Of a stretch of 64,000 bases of DNA, positions 25,743 to 37,465 are shown in pieces (within the stretch, counting starts at the first letter, position 1; the number at the start of each line of letters is the position of its first letter). The notes below the pieces were generated by a model, which was not told where the DNA came from, did not search any database, and saw only the letters and a list, made by a program, of their open reading frames with translations. This stretch comes from Nissolia schottii (Eukaryota > Streptophyta > Magnoliopsida > Fabales > Fabaceae). A program made the translations under genes and the position numbers. Location: contig QANU01108797.1 of NCBI GenBank assembly GCA_003254905.1, positions 42,750 through 106,749 on the forward strand, read 5' to 3'.

Positions 25743-26100
25743 ATGAGCACCTTAATCTCTCATTTTAAAAAATATAATTTAGTATTATATTAATTTAAAA
25801 TTGTTAAATAATTATAAGAATATTTACAATGATGTTTTAATTTATGTTTTGTTACATAATTTCTCTAATTTTTATTTTAAAGTATTGAATTTCTAAATTA
25901 CAAGATTATTTAGGGGTTTTTTTTTCCAACATTTTTAGTTTAAATTTGGGGATTCAATTTTTAGAAATAAAAATTAGAGAAATTATTTAATCAAACATAA
26001 ATTAAGATTTCATTATAAACATTTTTATGATTATTTAACATATTTAAGTTGATATAATGTTAAATTGTATATTTTTAGTGGGAGAGGGTACGATGCCCCT
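25743..26100. mobile_element. Full-length fold-back MITE, about 360 bp
   Basis: The two halves are near reverse complements over almost the whole length. For example, the left arm ACATAATTTCTCTAATTTTT (25854-25873) pairs with AAAAATTAGAGAAATTATTT on the right (25969-25988). TTTATGTTTTGTTA (25842-25855) pairs with TAATCAAACATAAA. Outer ends match loosely (TGAGCACC...CTCTC against GAGAGGGTACGATGCCCC). Only a short centre is unpaired. No coding sequence. Superfamily not assigned. Confidence 0.75.
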
Positions 26101-26479
26101 AAAAACACCAAAAATTCCACCCTAAGTTGATTTCAATCAATTTGTTAGCATATTGCAGCATTTGTGTTTAAACTACTAGAATTCTGAATAGAAATCTCAA
26201 TTTAGCATGTAGAAAATCAATGATTGTATTAGGTATAAACACAATTATAAAAAACCTCTAAAGTATGATGCTCCCACTTGATAAGATATAAAGAGAGTAA
26301 ATGAGTGCAGCCTTATTTTTGTAAGTTAAAACTTGGGAGATTATTTCATGGATGTTACAAGGAAATAACTTACTATTACACTGAGACTCACTTCTAAAAA
26401 AACTAACTAAAATTCCTAAGTAACAGGATTCGTTACACTTTTTTTTGTTTTAGTCTTCTTATATATTTATCAATGAAAG

Positions 26480-26645
26480 CGATGACTAATCTCTTCACAG
26501 ATTGTAAACCCATTTAAAAAGATAGATATTGAACACAAGTTTTAACGTTACTCTATACTTAAAGTGAAAATTGAACCCTAACCACATGGTTAAAGAGAGA
26601 GCCCTTACCACCTCACCTCTCCGGGTGTATTTTAGGAATAAAATC
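26480..26645 (-). mobile_element. Candidate SINE-like copy
   Basis: On the minus strand GAGGTGGTAAGGGCTCTC is followed about 20 bp later by GGTTAGGGTTCAATTTTCAC. This resembles the tRNA-derived A-box and B-box order of plant SINEs, though the A box fits only partly. The minus-strand open frame through it is not taken as coding. Confidence 0.35.
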
Positions 26646-28975
26646 ACATGCTTATGTTCATAAATACTATGTAAAGTATATGGAGAAGCGTTAGTAATTA
26701 ATTTCAAACTTATCCTTCACATGCATGTTCTCAGTTGCAACTTTCTGGCGCTTCTGGATCAGAAGGGTCACTTTTTATAAAACAGATTTAATCCCCTGTG
26801 ACTATTCAAAATGTCTTATATTTGGCTGATCTCATTTTTAGTAACAAAGCATAAAGACAAAGCTCTGTTTGCTGATTTCAAGATGTTAATTTATCTCAAA
26901 AGAATGAGACCAAAATTTAGGAATTGGGTGAGAAATATAAGGCAAAATTCATTGTTGAATAACTTGATCCAATTTTTTTTATAATTAGGCACATGTTCCA
27001 ATTATAAGGAGCCTTTAGAAAAATTCAGTATTCCCCCTGTTCCTAATTAATTGTTGCTTTAGCTAAATTCTTTTATGTATAATTTATACGCCACTTTCAT
27101 TTTTAAAAAAAAAAAATTATTGTTAAGTTTTTAATTGTGTCTATAATACATTAAAGTTTTGAAGTTCATTTTCTCTTGATTGTGTCACTCTGAAATCAAA
27201 AGAAGTTGCTAACAAATTGTGACTTTGCAACCTTTGTGAAACAAATTTACATTAGCAACGGCCTATAAGAAATCAAATCTTGAAAGTGTTATAAAATCTC
27301 CATGTGAATAAGCAACCTAGTAAAGGTTATAAAACACGGCAGATAGAAAGAAGATGTGAAATCTCGACGTTGCTCACCTTGGCATTTAAGGATACTCATA
27401 GTGTGATGCTAAATGCGTCATTGAAGTGTTACTAATGACGGTATGAGTTGCATTGATTATATTTTTGGTCTAGTCTTTTTTTAAGAGGTTTTGTTGTATT
27501 AATTTCTTTGTTGTAATTAGGTTTATGCCTTTAAATATTTATTAATGAAAATTGTTGACCATAAAAAAAAAAGGATCGATCAAACATGAGACTCGTAATA
27601 GAATTTAACTAATAGTAAAAAAAACTTATGACTAAGTATCAATCACTTTTTTTATTATTAAATTATATGAATTTAATAATAAATGTTAGAATTAAAATAA
27701 AATAATATAATATCTTTATTATATCATAGATTAATTTAGATTTGATTATATGCTGATTTAATTTAATTTAGAATTATTCTATCATTATGCGTTGATTTTG
27801 TTATAGACCTATAAATTAACACTACTTTATTGTATCCAAGGCACAACTCTCATAATAAAATTTCATTGTAGTCTTTATTGTGTCCCTTTACTAATTTTAT
27901 CAAGATGTTTAACCATAAAAAAGTGATTAATACTTAGTGAACCAACCTTCGACTAATTGTTGACACTAAAACAGAGGCAACCAACTCGTACACGAAAAGA
28001 ACACCAAACACTTGGTTGTATTGGTTACATTATTGTGTCTCTCATAGTAAATGAGAAAGCAACAGTTGTGGTTGAATTATATCCCAATGAAGCCCATTTT
28101 TATGGAATATTATAATTTTTTTAATAACCCATCAATATACGGAATATATGTTGCATTTTAGCATATAATAGTGGTGAGCAGTGCACAAACCACATAATTT
28201 TTGGGTCATGGAATATAAACTAACTTGAACTTTTATTAATTTGGATTAAGAAAAAAGAGCAAACTCATGGGTGGGAGACTAGCCCAACCCACTTTGGCAT
28301 GGGTTGGCCTCGGTTGGCCTCTGAGCCCATATGACCCACCAGAAATGAGTTAGGAGAGCCCAATTATTTGCTAGGGGAGAGTACAGGCTTTCTTCCCAAT
28401 TTTGAAGATTCAAGACAAGACCAATAAATGCCATGACCACCAAGAAAAGCAAAAATGAAGGGACGCAGATACAAAGAAACAAAAATAAAAGCAGGCTTGC
28501 TTTCTTTCTCTTCTGATCAAATCCGCTTCCTTTAGGCTTAACCTTCTTACACAATGCCTGAGACCCAACAAAAAAGGAAGGAAAAACCTTCTACAATGCC
28601 TATCTTTTTCATGACCAAAAAGACAAAATGCCATTTTTTCTTTCTTTAATTTGCATGCCAATTTAGCTTCTTTTTTTTTTTTTTAAAAAAAACACTAGCT
28701 CTAATTGACATTGACAATTTTAGTAATCCCAAACAGAATTATATTATTTGGACATAAAAATGTGGCATGAATTACCTTCTTAGGATGAAGAAAGATTGAC
28801 CTTCAAGAACAAAGGTCGATCACCCTTCAAAGATGAAGGTGAGTTTCCTTAAAAAGTGAATGCTTTCTATTCTCTAATAAGTGACTGCTGCCTTTCAATG
28901 ATGAAAATATATTGGCATTAAAATAATGTCATGTTGTAGCATTTCAATGTGACTACAAAAGTGTCTTAAACCTAT
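26646..28975. other. Gene-free stretch
   Basis: No supported gene. Overlapping minus-strand frames at about 28279-28661 have no recognisable domain and overlap a pyrimidine-rich stretch. Confidence 0.45.
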
Positions 28976-29830
28976 GACTAATAAGGACGCCGAAGGACAG
29001 ACATCCCACCTGCCAAGAAACCCAAGGTTGACCATCTATCCCAAGGCTAGTCAACACCATAGACCATTCATCCCACCTGCCAAGATACTCAAAACCAACT
29101 CTCAACATTGAAGGCCTCCCATCACTTGACCTAACATTACGCAAACCCCCATCACTCAACCTCACATTTCTTGGCCAAGCATCGTCTAACATAACATCGT
29201 TTGACCTTCCATCATTTAGGATAGCAATCGCCCATCCTAGCATCACATGACCTCCAACACCAAGCTTCCCGTCGACCTAGCATTGCCTAACCTCCCATTG
29301 CCCGACCTCTCATTGCTAAACCTCACACTTCTTGGACTCGTGTGCAATAGACTAGCGTTACTCGATCTGATGATGCTCAGATTTGTGTCATCCGACCAAG
29401 CGGCAACATTTATAGACCTATGCCTTAACTTGATTTCCTAACCTATAATCCAATCATCAATCTATTCAAATGATCCATAAGTCTTTTCACTCTTTCAAAC
29501 CTTGAGCCTTGGAGGCTTGTGGTCCTTTAGGTCCCTCGACTTTCAGACTCACCATTCCCATGCCACCACACTTGCCATATTCTTCCTTCTTTCAGAACTC
29601 AAGATTGACGAGAGTTGTAATTCACGCAAGATACCAATGTACTACTCAACTTTCAATCTCAAACCTAGCACTATAAGTTCTTTTGCTCTTTCAAACCTCA
29701 AGACTATCCTTTATACTCTTTTAGAGCTCAAGAATGGTAGGTTTGTGATCCATTGATCTTTCCTATCCCTCTTAGTCCACTTATCCCTCCTAGCCCTACA
29801 ATCACATCTCCCAACAATGTCATTGATCAG
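28976..29830. repeat. Degenerate minisatellite region, less AT-rich
   Basis: From about 29100 to 29350 the plus strand repeats an approximately 18-20 bp unit of the form CCCATC-CTNGACCTNACAT. It gives repetitive translations in several frames (DGRxxxVRLSDG on the minus strand, LPxLxLLxL on the plus). CATCCCACCTGCCAAGA-type blocks at 29004 and 29069 are a further duplication. From 29470 to 29760, CTCTTTCAAACCTNAAGAC-type units recur. This may be the repeat-rich part of an old retroelement, but no retroelement protein is visible. Confidence 0.55.
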
Positions 29831-30600
29831 CCCACAGGGTCTTAAAATCAACCTTCTTTCTTAACCTAACATCACTCGAAAAAACACCCATCTCCCATCT
29901 CCCACATCACACATACTCACCGCGTATGGGGAGTAACACAAATCCTTATAATCTTGCTCATCAGCCTCAAGTTAGTCCCTAACTATTGATATACTAGTCT
30001 CTACTCTCTATCTTGAGTACAGACAACAACACATGAATAACATCCATATATTCACATGTTATCTAAATATCGGGCTGAGTCGATTTGACCTAATTATTAG
30101 TCGAGTTATTATCAAGTGAAGCTTGCTCCAAGAAATGAACCACAATCCAAATCGAGTTGAGTTTAACTTGGCCCAATTCAACCGTGTGCATCCCCCTAAC
30201 ACATACCAATTAGGACTAGGGCCGTCAAAATGGGCCGGTGCAAAGGCTAACCCGTTTATCGGTATTAAATAGGCGGACTAATCGTACAAAAACTCGTATG
30301 TGAAAAATAAAAATTCATTTAACTCGCGAGTTAAACAAGTTAAATTTTAATGAACTAGATTGACTTGCTTAATAATTGTAGGCGTTAAAATAGACTTGAC
30401 CTGCGAAATAACTTGTTTGTTTGTATTAAATAAACGAACTAAAAATATAAAAAAAGAATTCGTTTAACCTGGCCCGGATTGCCCTAAATTTAGGATCAAA
30501 CTATGCGACGCCAAGTGCTTTTTGGCAGAGATGCCCGGCTCTTTTATATTGGCGTGGCGCGTATGATATGATGGCTTTCGTTGCGAGCAAGAAAGAAAGA
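29831..30600. other. Gene-free stretch with GGGCCG-type repeat patch
   Basis: No gene. At about 30220-30480, sequence such as GGGCCGTCAAAATGGGCCG followed by AACCCG-TTATCGG and repeated ACTCGC/ACTTG blocks looks like a dispersed plant repeat, possibly the end of a non-autonomous DNA element. Family assignment is uncertain. Confidence 0.35.
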
Positions 30601-30824
30601 GTGACCGCATTTGCATGTTTATGTCAGCAACTGTGAACTGTTCTCATTCAAAACACAAAAATGAGTGAAGGCCCAAAGCTCTACAACTACAATCCCCGAA
30701 AAAGTGATCCCACATCCACACTTCTCTTTCTTCTTCTTCTTTTTTTCAATGTTTTTCTGAATCTCATTATCAAAGATGCTGTGTTTGTGTGACAGAGCAA
30801 AACAAGCGCCACCACAAACCGGCG

Positions 30825-33503
30825 ATGGAAACCCATTCGACTGCTCCTCCTCCGCCGCCGCCGCCACCACCGCCGAAGGAGCCCTTTGTTCGGCGCTACA
30901 AGTACCTCTGGCCTATGCTTTTGGCTGTGAATCTCGCCATCGGAGGTGATTCTTCTTCACCCACTGGGTCAACACTAACAGCAGCCCCTACTTTTTTTTA
31001 TTAATTTTATTTCATTTCGTTCCTTTTTTTTTCCGTTGTTGTTTTTGCTTTCTTCGTTGTTGGTTATGTGGGAATTTATGAGATGGGGCTTTGAGGGTGT
31101 TGCTACTTTTTGGTAGTATATTGTTGGTAGGTTGGTGCTGTTGGATTGGAGAGGAATCAAGTTTCTAATTGGGTGTTCCGATTGCTCTGTTTTTTTTTTT
31201 TTTTTTTTTTTTTTTTTGTAAGAGGGTATGAGAAAAATTTAATTTTTCATTTTAGGGTTTGAGATTTCATAGGTTGCCAATGGCATATATTCAATTCGAT
31301 ATGTTTAGGAATGGAAGAGGCTACATCCAAAATACTAGTTTAGTAATTGCTTTTATTCCGGCCTAGTTAGCAGTATTTTGTTGTTCTTATATGCAAAAAG
31401 GAAAAATACTCCATTGAAGTTAATGTGCTGATATCGGTTGATGCTGGCCTGATGACACTGCGATGTGCTGCATTTGATGTGTTGTTTCAGGAGTGATTGA
31501 TTAACTGAAGAAGATCATTGTGGTGTAACTTGGGATAGGTAGCACCTCTAGGATGAGGGTGGGGTGTGAGCAAGATCATATTATTATCATAATGATCTCG
31601 AGGAGTTCAGAGTCTGTGGCACAATATCCACTTCTCAGGACGTGGTTAGAGAGTTAGTGTGCTCATAATTCCTATAGCTTAGGACCTCAATATGACTAAC
31701 TGATGAAAATAAAAAAGAAAAATGAAATTCACATGGATTAGAACATACTCTTTTGCGGTTCTTTTATGGATGGCCAGACAGAAGTGGCCAAGATAGAGTC
31801 CACACCATCATATTCCTTTATCGTCATGATGCATGCTTGATTGTTATTTGCTTAATATGAAAGGTGGGGCTGCTAGTACCATAATGTCTGAAGTCATTGC
31901 CGTTTCCCACTATTGTAACTTTTAGTTGCATTTGGATGAATTTATCAATACAACTGAAGGTTTTGTGGTTCTGACAGACAATTAGTTTTGAAGTGTATCA
32001 TTTTCTTTATATTGATTTTCTGAATCAACATTTGACTAACAAAAATAATCAAGATCATACCTTAATCATATTTGGGACTTTGTATCAGGTTATACTTATG
32101 GTAATCATTATAAGTTCATAATTCATCAACCCATATACGGATTTGCGAAAGATCTACATCCTTTAACCATTTAATTTTGATGAAATGAATAATATGCAAA
32201 AACTAAATTGCAATACTTTTCACCAATAGGTTTAGATGTTTTCAAATGCAACCTTACAATAGGTGCCATAGATCTTATGGAAGATGACTTTATGATTTGC
32301 TTACTTAATCTCAGCTCAGTGAGAAATCATATGTGCAATCAATCTCACGTTTATATTGTTTGGTGAATAAGATAGAGGAGGAAAGGTCTGACATTCAAAG
32401 GCACACAAAAATACACCATTATTTTGTATATGCTAGCTGGCCAATGTTCTAATATTTGCTGCAAAAGTTGTTGTGGCTTCAGTACTGCTGTGATAATATG
32501 GAATTTAAAGTTAGTTTTAATGTTTTATAAATTTAGTTATCACTATGTTACCAATAATTTTTAGTGCTTTATATTTTGAGAAAATCAAGTGGCGGGTAAC
32601 TCATTACCTAGAGGTAGGGGGAGACCTAGAAAAACTAAAGAGGAAACTATTTGAAGAGATTTAGAAGTTAATGATCTACACGAAAAAATGACCCTTGATA
32701 GGGCACTATGGCATCGCTTGATCCATGTAGCCGATCCCACGTAGTGGGATAATGCTCTGTTGTTGTTGTTGTATATTCTGATGGCTTACATGTGTAGAGT
32801 TAAAAATATTTTGCAACTAGTAGGAGTCATCAATTTTAAATGATAGTTGCATTGTCCTGGCCAACTTGTGTAGCAAAATATGCTGATGGATCTTGTAACT
32901 AGTTCATTCCCCAATGATAATTCTGCTAATTTCGGCTTCTTGGAGAAGTATTCTTGTAACTGGAACATTATTGTCACACTTCTTCATTACTTTAACATGA
33001 GAGGGCAATTAATGTATTTTGATTGTGCAACTACTCTTTTCTGCTAGCATGCCATAGTTTTTATTGGATCTTGCTCATATTTTTTTTATCTACTCCCACT
33101 TTAGTATGTTTGTATGATTTTCTATTGTTAAAACTTATCTTGTTCTTGTGAGTAGATATTGTACTGATGATTGATTGATTGATTGAGCTCTGTAGCTTAT
33201 GTGTTTCTGAGGACAAAGAAGAAAGATACCATTGTGGAGGAACAAGAGGCAAGCCCTGTCTCGACCAAAGATGCTGCTACACCTCATATTGCTGAGACGA
33301 CCGTGACCTCACAACCCATTACAACTCCTGTGTTCAAACGAGAGCCAATTCCAGAGGACCAACAACGCGAGCTCTTCAAGTGGTTATTGGAAGAGAAGAG
33401 GAAGATCAAACCAAAAGATGCGGAGGAGAAGCAGCGAATCGATGAGGAGAAAGCCCTACTTAAGAAGTTCATTAGGTCCAAATCTATCCCAAGTATCTAT
33501 TGA
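30825..33503 (+). CDS. Small proline-rich single-pass membrane protein (two exons)
   Basis: Exon 1 is 30825-30945 and exon 2 is 33196-33503, joined by a phase-1 GT-AG intron of 2250 bp (CGGAG/GTGATT ... TCTGTAG/CTTATG). The spliced product is 142 residues: METHSTA, a run of ten prolines (residues 8-17), KEPFVRRYK, a hydrophobic segment YLWPMLLAVNLAIGAYVFL (about 27-45), then KKKD and a hydrophilic tail. The tail holds a Lys/Glu-rich helix (about residues 98-136) likely to be coiled or extended. The positive residues on both sides of the single hydrophobic helix do not settle topology. The reading frame joins cleanly across the splice, which is the best evidence that the gene is real. I do not recognise a named family. 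It looks like an uncharacterised plant membrane protein. The intron carries a T homopolymer and a LINE relic. Confidence 0.8.
31190..31217. repeat. T homopolymer in the intron
   Basis: 28 consecutive T residues inside the intron of the small membrane-protein gene. It may be length-variable or inaccurate in assembly. Confidence 0.95.
32585..32773 (+). mobile_element. 3' end relic of an L1-type LINE
   Basis: The plus strand translates to GRGRPRKT...RDLEVNDLHEKM followed by TLDRALWHRLIHVADPT-WDNA, which matches the extreme C-terminus of plant L1-like reverse transcriptases. It ends in a (TTG)n tail (32757-32772), a frequent ending for such relics. Two in-frame stops (TGA, TAG) break it, one exactly where the family has the first W of a WWD. 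The insertion is in the intron and in sense with the host gene. Confidence 0.75.
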
Positions 33504-33765
33504 TGATGTTGGCTTTCACCACAGGGTGAAAAAGAAACAGCTCTTGAATTCAAATGTAACAGAATTGGTTTCTAGCCACACTTCTCTTATCCGTTACTTG
33601 GTTTGTTGATGAATTTTAGAATGTACATTTGTTCGGAGTTTAGAGTCTTAATATTGTCATTTGCAAAATTTAATCTGCTGCTCACCGGTTTTTTCTGGAT
33701 GGACAGTAGTACAGAAGTTGATGGCCATTTTTGTATAATACCATGTTCTGTTATGATCTGTGTTT
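33504..33765 (+). other. Probable 3' untranslated region
   Basis: Sequence after the stop codon at 33501-33503 up to the MITE-like element. An AATAAA at 33993-33998 lies beyond that element. The real polyadenylation site cannot be fixed. Confidence 0.35.
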
Positions 33766-33952
33766 TAAAAACCAGATTGAATTGTTCGGTTGAACTGGTT
33801 GGACCATGAACTGGCTATGTCTCTGGATCTTGTATTTTTCGGTTCAACCACACTTTAATGAGGTTTTGGCTGTAAACTTCAACCAGTTGAACTAATTGAA
33901 CTGTGAACCGGGGGCTTTATTGGTTCAATCTCCGGTTCAGTTTTTGAAACAT
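33766..33952. mobile_element. Non-autonomous repeat with inverted ends (GGTTCAA-rich)
   Basis: The left end GTTTTAAAAACCAGATTGAA and the right end TTCAATCTCCGGTTCAGTTT..GAAAC are imperfect inverted repeats. The interior is rich in GGTTCAA/GAACTGGTT and GAACCGG blocks. This composition is common among plant non-autonomous DNA elements. Superfamily not assigned. Confidence 0.5.
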
Positions 33953-36387
33953 TGGTATAGATGTGGTTTATATTTTTCAATAGTTTTTTATGAATAAAGC
34001 CATATGATATGAGTTAGATTCATCAGCACGAGGCAAATGCAAAGAGGCATGTGAGGTATTTTTTTTTTGGGTCGATACCATGTTAAGACTCGAGAGATTC
34101 ACATGGACCTAATGCAAGATTGCACTATTCCCCAAAAGGATGTGGACACTGGACACTGCACTTTGCAGGCTTGTAGGGTTTTCACAAGCATGCTAGCTAA
34201 AATACTATTGGTTAGTTTTTCAACTACTAGTGGTTTTTTTTAAATAAAAAAAACATTGGTCAAAAATGGTTGACACAATTTATATGAAATAGGCTTGTAT
34301 TTCAAAAGGATGAGAGTTCTATTTTTGTTGTCTAAGAGTCGCTTTGATAAGTGATTTATAAGTACTTTTGTTAGCGCTATGTTTTGATCTTAGTAGAATG
34401 ATCAATATCAAACTTACTTAAACTTTGGGAAAAAAAAAAAGAACACATTCCTTGTAGTTGTTGACCCAAAGTTATTCAAAATCTAAGAGAATATACAAAA
34501 TATATCTGAATTTCTTTCTAGGATTCGTAAGGATCTTGTTTTTAATAAGTACTAATAAAATTCAGAAAAATAAAGTGAAAGAGAGCTGCGCCGCTGTGAT
34601 GGAACTAGAGTATGAAATGTTGAATAAGATGCCTAAATCTATGTTAGGTTAGGTAGTTTTAATTTTAAACTAAGACAAAAGCTGATGGACAGAATTTCAC
34701 AATTAAAAAAACTACATAATCTTCAAATGGCAATGTTGTGAATCAATTTTGTTATTTGAACATATCAAAATATATTTATACCTTTGTCACTCTCTCATAA
34801 TTCATTTAAGGGACTGCTTTATAATAAGTGAACCCCATAATGTGTTGTGAGATTGTGACAAGGTGTAACATATTTTGATATGTCTAAAGAGTATTTTTCA
34901 TTGTGAATATTAACATGAAAAATAAAATCAGAAGTGTTGACTACAGTCAAAGAAGGGTTTATAAAATCTTAATCAAAGTTGGGTAGGCATATGAAGTCTG
35001 AAAAAGATTTTGGTTAGTTTTAGATAAAACTTTTTTGCATTACCTTACCTTACTTTATAGTTGAAGTGGATAACAGTGATTGAATGTTACGGTTTGCATT
35101 TGAATCTTTGATCACTAATTCAAAAAGATTGTAAACCTAACAATTATTTCTCTTGTTGAACTTATGTGAGTATTTGGTCAAAAACAATATTCGGCTTTCT
35201 AATGGTCGTTAATGTCTCAAGTTTAACTCTTAAAATTTTACGTTTTTATGATCCTACGTATAAATGAGCAAACTCTTTCTATGAGATGGGAATAATTGAT
35301 TCGACCTGCTTCCTTACAAATTTGAAACTCTCAATCTTATCCATAGACGTTAGGAAAAACAAATGTATCATGTAAGAGGACATAGAATTAGTCTCATATT
35401 GAATAAGTTAAAAAGAATAAAAACAGAAATCTAAAAGCTTGAACTGAATAAAAGATGATAAGATTAAGGTTTTTGGTGAAGTGGTCCAATCTAACTAGTA
35501 AAGCTCACTAACATATATAATCGCCCCAGCATTGCACATGCCACACTCTTTTGGCAAGCTCAAATCATGTTAATTGCAATGGGCTAAAATACCAACCTAT
35601 ATGTTGCCTCTAGCATATAATAATATGAGAAAGGATGTATGGAAAATGGTGATAATGGGAGAGGTTGGAGAAGATTATCTTGAACATAATTTTTATGATG
35701 GATGAACGTGGTTGGACTCATTGAGTTTCACATGAAGGCACGAGGTCACTCAACTGCTACTGCCAAATTAATGAAAAAGGAAGAACAGATCAGGGATGCA
35801 TTAATCCAATGTGCTACAACAATAATCATGCCCTTCTATGGGGACTTCTTATATTCTTTGGATTCAGATTACTTTTTATGTATTGACAATATAAAATTAC
35901 ATCTTTTGAATGCATGATTTTTTAAGTAATCAATTCGGGGAGTTAAATATGTTAGCTAATTTGATAAGATTTGATTGAATAATAATATAAAATAACTTTA
36001 TATTGTTGCATAAAAATTAGATTCAATGTGAAACAAAATCTTGAACAATTAGTGAAACCGTTGCATACATTAATAGTTAATATTTTACCATCTCAAGATA
36101 TATAGAAAAAGCTCATGCTTTTACTACTATATATAAATTTGATTATATTAACAGTGATAATGTAAGTTTTATTGGAGCTTGTGATATAGATCATATAAGT
36201 TATTGATTTGATGCCGACACTTCCAACCCCATAATCAGAGCGCAACTGTTGACTTAGTAAAGTTCATAGCTCATTGGGTAGCTCTAAAAATTCTCTTTGA
36301 TTTGAGAATCAAACAATTGAATACTATGTTTTTTATTCGGCTCAAGGCATAGATAAAGTTATTTTCTACATTAAATATAATACAAAA
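33953..36387. other. Gene-free stretch with one unrecognised exon-like patch
   Basis: No supported gene. At 35702-35917 a 71-codon frame is less AT-rich than its surroundings (NVVGLIEFHMKARGHSTATA, then KLMKKEEQIRDALIQC) and reads like a fragment of a real protein. I cannot place it in a family, and no neighbouring exons are visible. Confidence 0.35.
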
Positions 36388-36536
36388 ATGCTACGTGTAC
36401 ACCCAATTTCATACACCCACACATAAACCATTAATAGTGCACAAACTTTATTCTCATAAGTGCACAGACATTACAAACTTATAGTATAGGGTGTGTGTAT
36501 GGTGTATATTTTTTGATGTACGTGTAGCAGTACTCA
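36385..36536. mobile_element. MITE, about 150 bp
   Basis: The left end AAAATGCTACGTGTACACCC and the right end GATGTACGTGTAGCAGTA are inverted repeats. Inner CATACACCCACACA pairs with TGTGTGTATGG. Short, non-coding and palindromic. No clear target-site duplication. Confidence 0.6.
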
Positions 36537-36889
36537 ATATAATATTGCTGTCACATAAATATGCAGCATATCTATATCATCTTAATGCATGCGTGTGTCT
36601 GGATAGTGATCTATACTGAAGTTAATAAACAAGTGTCTCATTTAACGTGTATATTCTCTAGGTCAAAAAATTATTTTTCAACATATATGAAAAGTGTTAT
36701 TCGTACATTGCATATACACCTAAATCGATGTGGTAATTAAAATTTAAATAATATGAAATTTAGTTAATTACATGAGTGTTAAATATGACATTATCTAAGA
36801 ATGAATTTATTAGTAAGGACAACATATCAATTTGATAGTTATATAACTAAAATCCATTACTACTTAAATGCGATTGGTATATGTCTGAT

Positions 36890-37045
36890 TTTGAAAAATG
36901 TTATAATGTATTTATTTTATGTTGACTATCGTAAATTCATATATTATTTATCATTAGATGAGATTTAATGAAGTGTGAATCTCATTAAAATTTTATCAAA
37001 CAGTAAATGGAGTGTGAGTCAGTAAGATATTCAATACAAAGTGAG
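36890..37045. mobile_element. Candidate MITE related to the copy at 10.4 kb
   Basis: It shares ordered blocks with 10355-10505, including TATGTTGAC/TATGTCAAC, TTTATCATTAGATGAGAT/TTCACTATTAGATGATAT and GAGTGTGAGT/GATGTGAGTT. Non-coding. Confidence 0.45.
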
Positions 37046-37069
37046 TTCAAATAATAAAATTAGTTGATT

Positions 37070-37260
37070 TTTGGTAGGAGTGAACATGGGTCGGGTCGGG
37101 TAGGACCCGAACATGTTACCGACTCGACCCGCCTATCAACGGGTGGGTCGGATCAGGTAAAATTGCCATTTTTTAAATGGGTACCCGCCAGACCCGCCAC
37201 CCGCCCAGGTCGGATTGGGTTCGGCGGGTCGGCGGGTGACCCGTCCCCATTTTCCACAAT
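37070..37260. repeat. GGGTCGGGT/ACCCGCC-rich repeat just upstream of the P450 gene
   Basis: The plus strand has GGGTCGGGTCGGGTAGGACC, then CGACCCGCC and CGGGTGGGTCGG blocks, and GACCCGCCACCCGCCC pairing in inverted sense with GGCGGGTCGGCGGGTGACCC. It is GC-rich and contrasts with its surroundings. It looks like the end of a dispersed DNA repeat. Confidence 0.45.
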
Positions 37261-37462
37261 TTTCCTGCACATCCACAGAACACAACCAAATCACATAACC
37301 CATACACAGAACGCAACCAAAGAAGTTCCCTCACCATTTTCCTGCAACAATCACATACACACAGAACACAACTAACCATAACAAAATGGAAACAAAAAAA
37401 AAACAAAGAATGAGATTCAGAAACAAAGAAATTTTTTTACAAAGAACAGATCTCAGATCTCA

Positions 37463-37463
37463 N
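37463..37463. other. Ambiguous base (N) at the P450 start
   Basis: A single N occurs in CTCANGTTGG. The P450 reading frame is open from the next codon (TGG, 37466), but no in-frame ATG exists just upstream. The N probably hides an assembly junction, and the sequence on its left may not be the true neighbour. Confidence 0.7.
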
Positions 37464-37465
37464 GT

